A stretch of 64,000 nucleotides of DNA from assembly GCF_000425285.1 (NCBI RefSeq), contig NZ_AUDD01000001.1:1-64000 (forward strand). The letters are read 5' to 3'. Of the stretch, positions 35,116 to 44,143 are shown piece by piece (position 1 is the stretch's first letter; every line of letters begins with the position of its first letter). The notes beneath the pieces are model-generated. The model ran no database searches. It was not told the DNA's origin and was given only the letters and a program-made list of their open reading frames with translations. This stretch comes from Acidipropionibacterium jensenii DSM 20535 (lineage in GTDB: Bacteria; Actinomycetota; Actinomycetes; Propionibacteriales; Propionibacteriaceae). The translations under genes were made by a program, and so were the position numbers.

Positions 35116-36144
35116 GTGGCCTCACCGGCGACCCGCCGCCCGACCATTCGCGACGTCGCGAGGCTGGCCGGGGTGTCGATCAAAACCGTCTCCAGGGTGA
35201 TCAACGAGTCCCCCGAGGTGGCCCGTAAGTCCCGCGAACGGGTCGAGTGGGCGATCCATGAACTCGACTTCACCCCCAACGTCGCCGCCGCCGGGCTGCG
35301 CCGGAACGACCGCTCGACCCGCAGCATCGCGGTGGTCACCCAGGACCTCGGCAACAACTTCTCCTCCCAGCTGCTGAGGTCGCTGGAGCGCTCGGAGTTC
35401 CTCAAGGACGTCGCCCTGCTGGCGGCCAGCCTCGACGAGGAGCCCGAGAGGGAGCGCCGGGTGGTCAAGGACCTGGTAGCCCACCAGGTCGACGGCCTGG
35501 TGCTGGTGCCCACCCTGTCCGACCAGTCCTATCTGCGCACGGTGGTGAACTCCGGGCTGGCCGTGGTCTGCGTGGACCGTCGGCCGCGCGGCCTGCCGGT
35601 CGACTCCGTGACCACCGACAACTGGCTGGGCGCGCAGATGGGAACCGCTCACCTGATCGCCGCCGGCCACCGACAGATCGCCTGTCTGGGTGACCGCACC
35701 ACGATCGAGCCGGCCCAGGACCGGCTGACCGGGTATCTCGACGCGATGCGCGACGCCGGTGTCCCGGTCGACTCCAGGCTGGTGCTCTCCGGGGAGCGCT
35801 CCGCGGAGGACGGACGCCGGGCGGTGCAGTCCCTCATCGACGAGGGTGTGGACTTCACCGCCATCCTGGTCTGCCGCAATGATCTGTCGATCGGCGCCCT
35901 GGAGGCCCTCCAGCACAACGGTCTCCAGCACACGGTGGCCATCGTCGGCTTCGACGACATGCCGATGGCCTCCCTGGTCGACCCGCCGCTGACCGTCGTG
36001 CGTCAGGACATCGACCAGCTCGCCCGGGCCACCGTGGGCTGCCTGGCCGAGCGGATCCGCGGCAGTTCCGCAGCACCTCGCGACATCGTGATCCGGCCCA
36101 CCTTGGTGGAGCGTGGGTCGGGGGAGATCCCGGCTCCCCGCTGA
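35116..36144 (+). CDS. LacI-family transcriptional regulator
   Basis: This 342-residue regulator has the N-terminal helix-turn-helix/hinge TIRDVARLAGVSIKTVSRVI and NVAAAGLRRN, then a periplasmic-binding-like effector domain ending IVGFDDMPMASLVDPPLTVV. It starts at GTG 35116, three bases after the membrane protein. It most likely controls the PTS operon, with candidate sites at 30716-30734 and 30883-30898, responding to the imported sugar or its phosphate. It is encoded at the distal end of its probable target operon. Confidence 0.88.
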   Translation: MASPATRRPTIRDVARLAGVSIKTVSRVINESPEVARKSRERVEWAIHELDFTPNVAAAGLRRNDRSTRSIAVVTQDLGNNFSSQLLRSLERSEFLKDVALLAASLDEEPERERRVVKDLVAHQVDGLVLVPTLSDQSYLRTVVNSGLAVVCVDRRPRGLPVDSVTTDNWLGAQMGTAHLIAAGHRQIACLGDRTTIEPAQDRLTGYLDAMRDAGVPVDSRLVLSGERSAEDGRRAVQSLIDEGVDFTAILVCRNDLSIGALEALQHNGLQHTVAIVGFDDMPMASLVDPPLTVVRQDIDQLARATVGCLAERIRGSSAAPRDIVIRPTLVERGSGEIPAPR

Positions 36145-36176
36145 TCGTGGCCGGCGTCGGGGGCCGTGGCGCCTGC

Positions 36177-36902
36177 TCAGACGGTGCTGCGGCGGACGGC
36201 GATGAAGCTGCCGGCCGCGGCGACCAGACCCAGAACCGTCGTGGCGATCGTGATCAGCCAGGCTCCCAGCCGCATCAGGGCCGGACCCCAGGCCTCCCAC
36301 TGCCACACGGTCAGCGCCAGCCCGCCGCACAGCACGACTCCCAGGGCGACCGAGGCGACGATGACCGCCCGCGGTCCCCAGGCCCGGAACAGGGTGCCGA
36401 ACCCGGCGCCCAGGAACAGCGAGCACAGCGAGGTGGCGGTGATGGTGAGGAAGGTCTGCCACGGGTCGCCGCTGCCCAGGACGAAGACGTCCATCGCCCG
36501 GGCCCCGATGAACCAGTGGTCGGTGGCCTTCTCCAGCCACAGCAGCAGCACGCTGCCCACCCCGGTGACCAGGGAGATCACCAGGAAGCCCAGTGAACTT
36601 CCCAGCCAGAAGGACTTCCGGGTGGAGCCGAAGGCCATCGCGGTGGCGAACTGCCGGTTGACCGTCATCGCTCCCAGGGTGACCAGGAATCCGGGGATCG
36701 AGAGCACCGATCCCATGTTGTTGGCCATCCCCATCGATGCCTGCGGGTCGAGGGGGAGTCCGGTCCTGATGCCGATGATGAGCACGATGGCGACCGAGAT
36801 GATCACCATCATCGCCAGGATCGACAGCGGTGCCAGGAGCACCGAGCTCAGCGAGTAGACGGTGAGTCGGAACGACCGGAGGGGTCGTGGAGTGCGGTTC
36901 AT
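36177..36902 (-). CDS. ABC transporter membrane protein, ABC-2-like
   Basis: This 241-residue protein has about six hydrophobic segments (for example SILAMMVIISVAIVLIIGI, SLGFLVISLVTGVGSVLLLW, AVIVASVALGVVLCGGLALT) and no recognisable enzyme motif. Its ATG overlaps the stop of the ATPase gene by four bases. Together they form a simple ABC-2-type exporter under a GntR repressor, the arrangement seen in YtrA-type peptide or cell-envelope stress systems. The substrate is unknown. Confidence 0.7.
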   Translation of the reverse strand: MNRTPRPLRSFRLTVYSLSSVLLAPLSILAMMVIISVAIVLIIGIRTGLPLDPQASMGMANNMGSVLSIPGFLVTLGAMTVNRQFATAMAFGSTRKSFWLGSSLGFLVISLVTGVGSVLLLWLEKATDHWFIGARAMDVFVLGSGDPWQTFLTITATSLCSLFLGAGFGTLFRAWGPRAVIVASVALGVVLCGGLALTVWQWEAWGPALMRLGAWLITIATTVLGLVAAAGSFIAVRRSTV

Positions 36903-37825
36903 GACTGTGCTCCTTCCGGGGCGGTGGACGCCGGCTCGGACATCACGCCGAGGGCGGCGACGAGGTCCTGGAGTCCGGCCGGTTCGATCGAGACGTGCAA
37001 CTCCTCGGCCCGCCGGTGGGCCTGGCCGTTGAGGTTGCCGCGCACCATGGTCGACTCGATGCGTCCCATCGACTTCCGGGAGAGCACCTCCAGGCCGGCC
37101 ACCACCTGGGCGACGTCGGCGCTCAGTCCGCGCACGGTGAAGGACTGGGAGGTGATCGAGTCGACGTCGGCGTGCATCTCCACGTGGCCCTGTCGCATCA
37201 GGATGACGTCCTCCATGAGGGAGGCGGCCTCGTCGATGAGATGGGTGGACATGATGACGGTCCGCGGCACCTCGGAGATCTCCTGGAGCAGCTCGGAGTA
37301 GAAGATCGAGCGGGCGCTCGGGTCAAGGCCGAGGTAGGGCTCGTCGAGGAAGGTGTAGGGGGCGCGGGAGGCCAGCGAGATGGTGATCGCCAGGGCCGAG
37401 CGCTGCCCCCGCGACATCTTCTTGAGCCTGGTCCGGCGGGGCAGCCGGAACCTCTCGGCCAGGGTCTCGGCGGTCTGGGCGGACCATCTCGCGAAGAACC
37501 TGGGGGCCACCCTCATGAGGATGTCGAGGGTGAAGTCGTCGTGCCACCGCTGGTCCTCGTGGATGAAGCAGGTGCGCTCCAGGATCTCGGCATTCTCGGC
37601 GGGGTGCCGGCCATCGATGAGCACCTCGCCGGAGGTGGGGAAGATGTGATTGCAGATGATGGACATCAGGGTCGTCTTGCCGACCCCGTTGGACCCCAGC
37701 AGGCCGTAGACCTGGTTGGGCGGCAGCTGGAGGTCGATGCTGTGGAGGACCTCGGTGCGACCGAAGGACTTGGACACTGAGGAGATGGTGATGCCGCTCT
37801 CGGCGGCCGTGCCGGTGGTGGGCAT
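36899..37825 (-). CDS. ABC transporter ATP-binding protein
   Basis: This 308-residue ATPase has Walker A GSNGVGKTTLM, a divergent signature KMSRGQRSALAI in place of LSGGQ, Walker B YTFLDEPYLGLDP and switch MSTHLIDEA. This atypical signature is typical of the YtrB/YxlF-like group paired with GntR regulators. The C-terminal 80 residues form an extension. It energises the membrane protein encoded next and follows the GntR gene by 15 bp in one operon. Confidence 0.85.
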   Translation of the reverse strand: MPTTGTAAESGITISSVSKSFGRTEVLHSIDLQLPPNQVYGLLGSNGVGKTTLMSIICNHIFPTSGEVLIDGRHPAENAEILERTCFIHEDQRWHDDFTLDILMRVAPRFFARWSAQTAETLAERFRLPRRTRLKKMSRGQRSALAITISLASRAPYTFLDEPYLGLDPSARSIFYSELLQEISEVPRTVIMSTHLIDEAASLMEDVILMRQGHVEMHADVDSITSQSFTVRGLSADVAQVVAGLEVLSRKSMGRIESTMVRGNLNGQAHRRAEELHVSIEPAGLQDLVAALGVMSEPASTAPEGAQS

Positions 37826-37840
37826 GGGATGCTCCTTCCG

Positions 37841-38227
37841 TCAGGGGCGGGAGTGGGTGGGCCCGGAACGTTGGCGGTGGATGAGTGTGATGAGGTCGTC
37901 GGTGGACAGGCCGACGCGTTCGGCCTCGTCCAGCAGGGGAGCGAGGTAGCTCTCGGTGAACCGGGCTCTTCGCTGTTCCCGGAGCAGTTCGACGCCGTCC
38001 TCGGTGACGAACATGCCCAGCCCCCGTCTCTTCTCGAGGACCTGCTGGTCCACCAGTCTGTTGAGGGCCTTGCCCGCCGTCGCGGGGTTGATCTTGTAGA
38101 ACGCGGAGAGCTCATTGGTCGAGGGCACGTGGCTTCCGGAGGGGTAGACGCCGGAGAGGATGTCGTCGGCGATCTGGTCGGCGAGGGAGAGGAAGATCGG
38201 GCGACCGTCGTCGAGCACAGGACTCAT
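37841..38227 (-). CDS. GntR-family (YtrA-type) transcriptional regulator
   Basis: This 128-residue protein has an N-terminal winged helix (PIFLSLADQIADDILSGVYP, PSTNELSAFYKINPATAGKA) and only a short C-terminal helical dimerisation tail, characteristic of the YtrA subfamily. I choose ATG 38227 with AAGGAGG seven bases upstream over the GTG at 38233. It begins the operon with the ABC genes. The palindrome at 38255-38267 in its promoter is the probable autoregulatory operator. Confidence 0.85.
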   Translation of the reverse strand: MSPVLDDGRPIFLSLADQIADDILSGVYPSGSHVPSTNELSAFYKINPATAGKALNRLVDQQVLEKRRGLGMFVTEDGVELLREQRRARFTESYLAPLLDEAERVGLSTDDLITLIHRQRSGPTHSRP

Positions 38228-38254
38228 GTGCACCTCCTTGGTTCGTTACTCAAC

Positions 38255-38267
38255 TAGTGAACCACTA
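38255..38267. promoter_or_regulatory. Probable GntR/YtrA operator
   Basis: TAGTGAACCACTA is a perfect inverted repeat (5-bp arms, 3-bp centre) located 28 bp upstream of the GntR start. It is nested in a larger repeat whose ends read CCTTGGTT and AACCAAGG. YtrA-type regulators bind such short palindromes in their own promoters. Confidence 0.55.
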
Positions 38268-38392
38268 AACCAAGGAGGGATCAAGGCCTCCGGCAGATGT
38301 GTTGTCGATGCCGTGTGTGGTGGTGATGCCGTGTGTGGTGTTGATGTCTTGCCGGGAGGGATCCACCCGCCCCTCCCGGACCCGGCCCGGGC

Positions 38393-39454
38393 TCAGGGCA
38401 GTCGGTGGGTCCACTCCTCGGTGGAGAACTTCGTCCGGCAGCGCTCCTCGGCGACCGCCAGGTCCTCATCGGTGATGGACCCGTCGGTGGCCCCGTACTT
38501 CTCCTTGAAGTGCCGGTAGAAGACGTCGAGAATCGCCGATCGCGACATCCCGGTCTGCGACCGCATCGGGTCCACCCGCTTCACCGCCGAGCGATGCCCC
38601 TTGTCGCGGACCTTCTCCTTGCCGATCCGAAGCACCTCCAGCATCTTCTCGGCGTCGATGTCGTAGGACATCGTCACGTGATGGACCATGTAGCCGTTGC
38701 CGAACCGCTTCTGCGCGGCGCCGCCGATCTTGCCGGCCGTCGAGGCGATGTCGTTGAGCGGGACGTAGTGCGCACTCACCCCGACCTCCGCCAGAGCCTC
38801 CATCACCCACTGGTCCAGCATCGGGTAGGACTGGGCGAAGCTCAGCCCGTCGACCAGTGCCTGGGGGATCACCAGGGAGTAGGTCACGCAGTTGCCCGGC
38901 TCCATGAACATCGCCCCACCGCCGGTCACCCGCCGCGAGACCGTGATCCCGTACCGGTCCACCCCCGCCTGGTTGACCTCGTTGTCATAGGACTGGAAGG
39001 AGCCGATCACCACCTGCGGGGCGTTCCACTCCCACAGCCTCATGAAGGGGCGACGTCGTCCGGCCGCCACCTCGGCGACCAGGGTCTCGTCCATCGCGAC
39101 ATTGACCATCGGGTCGACGACCGGGCCGTGGATGACATCGAAGTCGATGTCGTCCCAGTCCACCGCGCGACCCAGAGCCCGGCGGACCGCGATCCCGACC
39201 CCCTCCGGGGTGATTCCGAAGGGGACGTCGGTGGGCAGCAGGGCCGCCCTCACCCGGGCCGCCATCTCGGTGGCCGAGGACTCCACCGGGACCCCCTCCA
39301 GGCAGGAGGTGATGCGCCCCAGGGCCTCATCGGGCTCCAGGAAGAAGTCGCCGGAGATCTGCAGGCCGCTGAGCCGGGAGTCCTCGACCCCGGTGTCGAC
39401 GACGATCAGTTTTCCGCCGGGAACCTTGTACTCGCCGTGGTGCTCACCGTGCAT
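38393..39454 (-). CDS. lplA: Lipoate-protein ligase with N-terminal accessory domain
   Basis: This 353-residue protein has a catalytic LplA domain (about residues 105-330) with RRVTGGGAMFMEPGN, the lipoyl-AMP binding loop, NDIASTAGKIGGAAQKRF (catalytic lysine) and YMVHHVTMSYD. Before it, residues 1-95 (EYKVPGGKLIVVD, LQISGDFFLEPDEAL, VGIAVRRALG) match the accessory domain that follows the catalytic domain in E. coli LplA and is a separate LplB in archaea. The order here is therefore permuted. It attaches free lipoate to E2 or H-protein subunits. Start 39454 has AAAGG upstream; longer frames are possible. Confidence 0.8.
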   Translation of the reverse strand: MHGEHHGEYKVPGGKLIVVDTGVEDSRLSGLQISGDFFLEPDEALGRITSCLEGVPVESSATEMAARVRAALLPTDVPFGITPEGVGIAVRRALGRAVDWDDIDFDVIHGPVVDPMVNVAMDETLVAEVAAGRRRPFMRLWEWNAPQVVIGSFQSYDNEVNQAGVDRYGITVSRRVTGGGAMFMEPGNCVTYSLVIPQALVDGLSFAQSYPMLDQWVMEALAEVGVSAHYVPLNDIASTAGKIGGAAQKRFGNGYMVHHVTMSYDIDAEKMLEVLRIGKEKVRDKGHRSAVKRVDPMRSQTGMSRSAILDVFYRHFKEKYGATDGSITDEDLAVAEERCRTKFSTEEWTHRLP

Positions 39455-39712
39455 TCCGCATCGCCTTTCGCTGGTCTCCATCGAGCTCTCCGGAGCCACG
39501 CCATGCTATGTGCTCGGCTCCTCCCACGGCGGGCATTCATCCGAGGGTGAGATGGGCTCAAGGTGTCTCGATGACGTCGTCGACACCGTCCCGTAGTCCT
39601 TTCGTGTGTCCTCTGCGAAACGTCTCGACACAGCGAATGCCCACGCCAACTGGCGAAACGACCCTGTAGCGTCACGGCGTATCTATCCGCCACTTGACCG
39701 CTTGGAGGCCCC

Positions 39713-41908
39713 ATGCATTCCAGAACTCGCAGGTCGCGGTGGGCGACCCGCTTCGCCGCCCTCATCGGCGTGCTGGTCACGCTTCTCGCCGTAGCGCCCG
39801 GATCTCAAGGGGTCAGGGCCTGGGCCGACGACTCTCCGGGCGATTCGGTGAAAGGTAAGTCCTTCGTCATCGCCACCGACACCACGTTCGCTCCGTTCGA
39901 GTACCGCGATGCCCAGGGCAATATGACCGGCATCGACATGGACCTCATCCAGGCGATCGCCAAGCAGCAGGGGTTCACCGTCAAGATCAAGTCGGTCGGA
40001 TTCGACGCGGCCCTGCAGGCCGTCCAGTCGAAGCAGGCCGACGGGGTGATCGCCGGGATGTCGATCACCGACGAGCGCAAGAAGGCCTTCGACTTCTCCA
40101 ACCCGTACTTCGCCTCCGGCATCCAGATGGCGGTCAAGAAGTCCGACACCTCGATCAAGTCCTACGAGGACCTCAAGGGCAAGACGGTGGTGGCCAAGAC
40201 CGGCACCGAGTCGCTGTCCTTCGCCCAGGCCAACGCCTCCAAGTACGGGTACACGGTGAAGGCCCTCGACAAGGCCGACACCATGTACTCGGAGGTCAAC
40301 TCCGGCAATGCCTCGGCCGTCTTCGACGACTACCCGGTGCTGGCTTACGGCATCAAGCAGGGCAACGGCCTCAAGGTGGTCACCGCCAAGGAGGCCGGCG
40401 CGTCCTACGGCTTCGCCGTCCTCAAGGGCACCAATGCCGCCCTCCTCAAGGCCTTCAACACCGGCCTGGCGGCGATGAAGGCCGACGGCTCGTACCACAA
40501 GCTTCTCGTCAAGTACCTCGGCGACAATGCCCCGGCCGATGACGCCGCGGTCGCGGCGGTGAAGGGCAAGTCCTTCATCATCGCCACCGACACCACCTTC
40601 GCCCCCTTCGAGTACCGCGATGCCAAGGGCAACATGACCGGCATCGACATGGACCTCATCCGGGCCATCGCCAAGCAGCAGGGGTTCACCGTCCAGATCA
40701 AGTCCGTCGGGTTCGACGCCGCCCTCCAGGCGGTCAAGGCCAAGCAGGCCGACGGCGTGATCGCCGGGATGTCGATCACCGATGAGCGCAAGAAGGTCTT
40801 CGACTTCTCCGACCCGTACTTCGACTCGGGCATCCAGATGGCCGTCGCCAAGGACTCCGACATCAAGGGGTACGACGACCTCAAGGGCAAGACGGTGGTC
40901 GCCAAGACCGGCACCGAGTCGCTGTCCTTCGCCCAGAAGAACGCCTCCAAGTACGGGTACACGGTGAAGGCCCTCGACAAGGCTGACACCCTCTACTCCG
41001 AGGTCAACTCCGGGAATGCAGCCGCCGTCTTCGACGACTACCCGGTACTGGCATACGGCATCAAGCAGGGCAACGGTCTCAAGGTGGTCACCGCCAAGGA
41101 GTCCGGTGCCTCCTACGGTTTCGCCGTCCTCAAGGGCACCAACGCTCCGCTGCTGGCCGCCTTCAACGCCGGTCTGAGCGGCATGAAGACCGACGGTTCC
41201 TACCAGCAGCTCATCGACAAGTACCTCAAGGCTCCTGACTCCGAGTCGGACAAGAACGAGGGGTTCTTCGCCCTGCTGGCCGAGAGCTTCCCAGCCCTCA
41301 TGAAGGGCCTGGCGATGACCGTGGCGGCCACCGCGCTGTCCCTGCTGATCGCCCTGGCGCTCGGCGTCATCTTCGGCTTCTGCAAGGTGTCCGGGGTCAA
41401 GATCCTGTCGGGCATCGCATCGGTCTATGTCGCGATCTTCCGCGGCACCCCGCTGCTGGTGCAGGCCTTCTTCTTCTACTTCGGCCTGCCGACCGTCACT
41501 GGACAGAAGATCGATGTCTTCACCGCCGGAGTGCTCACCCTGAGCCTCAATGCCGGCGCCTACATGACCGAGATCGTCCGCGGCGGCATCCAGTCGGTCG
41601 ATCCCGGACAGATGGAGGCCTCCCGGTCGCTGGGCCTGAACTGGCTCCAGTCGATGCGCAAGGTGGTCGTGCCCCAGGCGTTCAAGATCATGACCCCCTC
41701 CTTCATCAATCAGTTCGTCATCAGCCTCAAGGACACCTCGATCCTGGCTGTCCTGGGATTCGCCGAACTGACCTACCAGGGCCAGCAGATCATCGCCCGT
41801 AACTTCAGGTCCTTCGAGATCTGGATCATGGTGGGCGCGATCTACTTCATCGTCATCTACGCCCTGACAACACTGTCGAACTTCGTCGATCGGAAGGTCA
41901 ACAAGTGA
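39713..41908 (+). CDS. Amino-acid ABC transporter: two binding domains fused to permease
   Basis: This 731-residue protein has a signal peptide (about 1-38) and two tandem glutamine/polar-amino-acid binding domains (about 45-275 and 282-510), almost identical to each other. Each has [23 protein letters not shown] and [13 protein letters not shown] GlnP-type permease domain follows with the EAA-like loop around [22 protein letters not shown] precedes the ATG. It resembles GlnPQ importers of lactic acid bacteria, with both receptors tethered to the membrane. The ligand is probably glutamine, glutamate or another polar amino acid. The ATPase gene overlaps its stop. Confidence 0.9.
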   Translation: MHSRTRRSRWATRFAALIGVLVTLLAVAPGSQGVRAWADDSPGDSVKGKSFVIATDTTFAPFEYRDAQGNMTGIDMDLIQAIAKQQGFTVKIKSVGFDAALQAVQSKQADGVIAGMSITDERKKAFDFSNPYFASGIQMAVKKSDTSIKSYEDLKGKTVVAKTGTESLSFAQANASKYGYTVKALDKADTMYSEVNSGNASAVFDDYPVLAYGIKQGNGLKVVTAKEAGASYGFAVLKGTNAALLKAFNTGLAAMKADGSYHKLLVKYLGDNAPADDAAVAAVKGKSFIIATDTTFAPFEYRDAKGNMTGIDMDLIRAIAKQQGFTVQIKSVGFDAALQAVKAKQADGVIAGMSITDERKKVFDFSDPYFDSGIQMAVAKDSDIKGYDDLKGKTVVAKTGTESLSFAQKNASKYGYTVKALDKADTLYSEVNSGNAAAVFDDYPVLAYGIKQGNGLKVVTAKESGASYGFAVLKGTNAPLLAAFNAGLSGMKTDGSYQQLIDKYLKAPDSESDKNEGFFALLAESFPALMKGLAMTVAATALSLLIALALGVIFGFCKVSGVKILSGIASVYVAIFRGTPLLVQAFFFYFGLPTVTGQKIDVFTAGVLTLSLNAGAYMTEIVRGGIQSVDPGQMEASRSLGLNWLQSMRKVVVPQAFKIMTPSFINQFVISLKDTSILAVLGFAELTYQGQQIIARNFRSFEIWIMVGAIYFIVIYALTTLSNFVDRKVNK

Positions 41909-42654
41909 GCGAGAACACCACCGAGGCGCCGGTCGTCCAGGCCGTCGACCTGCACAAGAGCTTCGGCTCCAATGAGGTGCTCAAGGGCATCAGCAGCACC
42001 ATCCAGAAGGGGCAGGTGGTCTCTGTCATCGGGCCCTCCGGGTCGGGCAAGTCCACCTTCCTGAGATGCCTCAACCTGCTGGAGGAGGTCACCTCCGGGA
42101 AGGTCCTCATCGAGGGCCATGACCTCACCGACCCCGGCACCGACATCAACGAGGTGCGACAGAAGATCGGGATGGTCTTCCAGCACTTCAACCTCTTCCC
42201 GCACATGACCGTGACCGAGAACATCATCATGGCCCCGGTGCAGCTGAAGCGGATGACGAAGGCCGAGGCCCTGGACCGGGCCGCCGATCTGCTGGGCCAG
42301 GTCCATCTGGAGGACAAGGCCGATGCCCGGCCCGCCCAGCTCTCCGGCGGACAGAAGCAGCGGGTGGCGATCGCCAGGGCGCTGGCGATGAGGCCCGATG
42401 TGATGCTCTTCGACGAGCCCACCTCCGCCCTGGACCCGGAGATGGTCGGCGAGGTGCTCGATGTGATGCGAAAGCTCGCCAGTGAGGGCATGACGATGAT
42501 CGTGGTCACCCACGAGATGGGCTTCGCCCGTGAGGTGAGCAGCCATCTCATGTTCATGGCCGACGGAGTGGTGGTCGAGGAGGGGGATCCCCGCCAGATT
42601 CTCGCCCACCCGCAGGAGGAGCGCACCCAGGACTTCCTGTCCAAGGTGCTGTGA
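41905..42654 (+). CDS. Amino-acid ABC transporter ATP-binding protein (GlnQ-like)
   Basis: This 249-residue ATPase has Walker [15 protein letters not shown]-loop [13 protein letters not shown], signature [17 protein letters not shown] and Walker [14 protein letters not shown], as in GlnQ/HisP. The GTG start overlaps the permease stop (GTGA). It drives the fused binding-protein/permease encoded just before. The two genes make a complete two-gene importer. Confidence 0.92.
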   Translation: MSENTTEAPVVQAVDLHKSFGSNEVLKGISSTIQKGQVVSVIGPSGSGKSTFLRCLNLLEEVTSGKVLIEGHDLTDPGTDINEVRQKIGMVFQHFNLFPHMTVTENIIMAPVQLKRMTKAEALDRAADLLGQVHLEDKADARPAQLSGGQKQRVAIARALAMRPDVMLFDEPTSALDPEMVGEVLDVMRKLASEGMTMIVVTHEMGFAREVSSHLMFMADGVVVEEGDPRQILAHPQEERTQDFLSKVL

Positions 42655-42672
42655 GCCGGACCTGAGACGACT

Positions 42673-42730
42673 TCTGCCACCACGGCGGCACGGCCTGCGA
42701 TATCCACGTGGTGCCTGCCGTGGTGGCAGA
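42673..42730 (+). terminator. Long imperfect hairpin after glnQ-like gene
   Basis: TCTGCCACCACGGC with GCCGTGGTGGCAGA form the stem of a long hairpin immediately downstream of the ATPase gene, a likely transcription end. It also forms the first unit of the repeat described at 42673-42820. Confidence 0.6.
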
Positions 42731-42820
42731 TCTCGTGTGGGGGTTGACGGGGCTGTGGTTGAGATCTGCCATCTGTGGGCCGGGGGCTGGATAATCCACG
42801 CGGTGGCTGCTGTGGTGGCA
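42673..42820. repeat. Duplicated inverted-repeat element in 348-bp gap
   Basis: Two hairpin units occur. The second (about 42751-42820) begins GAGATCTGCCA and ends TGGCAGATCTC, and both contain ATCCACG followed by GTGGTGGCAGATCTC. No gene is visible between 42655 and 43002. The remainder (42821-43002) carries nothing I recognise before the Shine-Dalgarno of the aminotransferase. Confidence 0.6.
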
Positions 42821-43002
42821 GATCTCATCGGTACCTCCCGATGTGGCACCAGCCCGGCGCCGGCGGATTCCCCTGTGTGGTCCGGTCCGGTGCTTGGCGG
42901 CCCCGTGCCGGCAGGTGCATTTCCCCATGTGGCCCCTGATGAGCACCGGGGCCGGCGTGTGAAACAGTCAGAGGTGCGTGTCAAGCAGGGAGGATGTCAA
43001 CG

Positions 43003-44082
43003 ATGAGCCGACGCGATGTGGTGAGGTCACTGCCGCCGTACAAGCAGGGAGCGGCCGAGGGGCCCGATGCGGTCAAGCTGTCCTCGAACGAGAATCCGTA
43101 CCCGCCGCTGCCCTCGGTCGTGGCCGAGATCGCCGACCGGATGCGGGATCCGCGCGGCAGCTTCAACCGGTACCCCTCGATGGGGGCCATGGAGCTGCGC
43201 ACCGCGATCGGCTCTCGATTCGGGGTCACCGCCGACCAGGTCGCCGTCGGTGCCGGATCGGTGGAGGTCGCCACCCAGCTCGTTCATGCCACCGCCGGAA
43301 TGGGGGATGAGGTGATCTTCGCCTGGCGGTCCTTCGAGGCCTACCCGATTCTCACCGTGGTGTCCGGGGCGACCCCGGTGAAGGTGCCGCTGACCGCCGA
43401 CCTGCATCACGATCTGGCGGCGATGCTCGCCGCGATCACCGATCGCACCCGGCTCATTCTGCTGTGCACCCCGAACAATCCCACCGGCACCACCCTGTCC
43501 ACCGATGAGGTGGAGCACTTCCTTTCGCAGGTGCCCGAGAACATCGTGGTCGCCATCGACGAGGCATATGTTCACTTCAACCGGGACCCGCAGGCGGTCT
43601 CCGGGGTGGAGATGGTCTCCCGGCACCCCAATGTCATCGCCCTGCAGACCTTCTCCAAGGCATACGGGCTGGCCGGTCTGCGGGTCGGCTTCGGGATCGG
43701 GTCGGTCGAGATGTGCGAGGACCTGCGCCGGGTGGCCGTGCCATTCGCCGTCAGCGATGTCGCCCAGTGCGCGGCGCTGGCCTCACTGCAGCACGAGGAC
43801 GAGCTGACCGAGCGGGTGGAGAAGATCGTGGCCGAGCGCGGCCGGGTCACCGCCGCCCTGCGCGACCAGGGTTGGACGCTCGGCGACTCCCAGGCCAACT
43901 TCGTGTGGCTGCCCACCGGTGACGACACCGCCCGGATCGACGAGGTGCTGCGCGGCGAGCACGTCTTCGCCCGCTGCTGGCAGGGCGAGGGGATCCGGTT
44001 GAGCATCGGCAGCCCGAGCGAGAACGATCGTTGCCTGGCCGCCTTCGCCCGAGCCATCGCTCCGGCACCGGTTCGAGCCTGA
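43003..44082 (+). CDS. pat: HisC-like aminotransferase, probably aromatic (Pat)
   Basis: This 359-residue PLP aminotransferase of the histidinol-phosphate group has KLSSNENPYPPLPSVV, CTPNNPTGTTLS, AIDEAYVHFNR and the PLP lysine in TFSKAYGLAGLRVGFGIG. The block GDEVIFAWRSFEAYPI is what I associate with actinobacterial Pat enzymes, which aminate phenylpyruvate or hydroxyphenylpyruvate. HisC activity cannot be excluded. The start at 43003 has GGGAGG nine bases before; the in-frame ATG at 42994 abuts that same Shine-Dalgarno and is less likely. It is a single gene with no his or aro neighbours in the window. Confidence 0.8.
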   Translation: MSRRDVVRSLPPYKQGAAEGPDAVKLSSNENPYPPLPSVVAEIADRMRDPRGSFNRYPSMGAMELRTAIGSRFGVTADQVAVGAGSVEVATQLVHATAGMGDEVIFAWRSFEAYPILTVVSGATPVKVPLTADLHHDLAAMLAAITDRTRLILLCTPNNPTGTTLSTDEVEHFLSQVPENIVVAIDEAYVHFNRDPQAVSGVEMVSRHPNVIALQTFSKAYGLAGLRVGFGIGSVEMCEDLRRVAVPFAVSDVAQCAALASLQHEDELTERVEKIVAERGRVTAALRDQGWTLGDSQANFVWLPTGDDTARIDEVLRGEHVFARCWQGEGIRLSIGSPSENDRCLAAFARAIAPAPVRA

Positions 44083-44143
44083 AAGCTGCTCCCGGGCGGG
44101 CCATCGACCCGGTCCGGGGGCGGCCCCGGTTCGGGCTTGAGGC

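Noticed and set aside
42754-42820. CRISPR-like repeat
   Set aside because: Only two imperfect inverted-repeat units, no regular spacers and no cas genes in the window.
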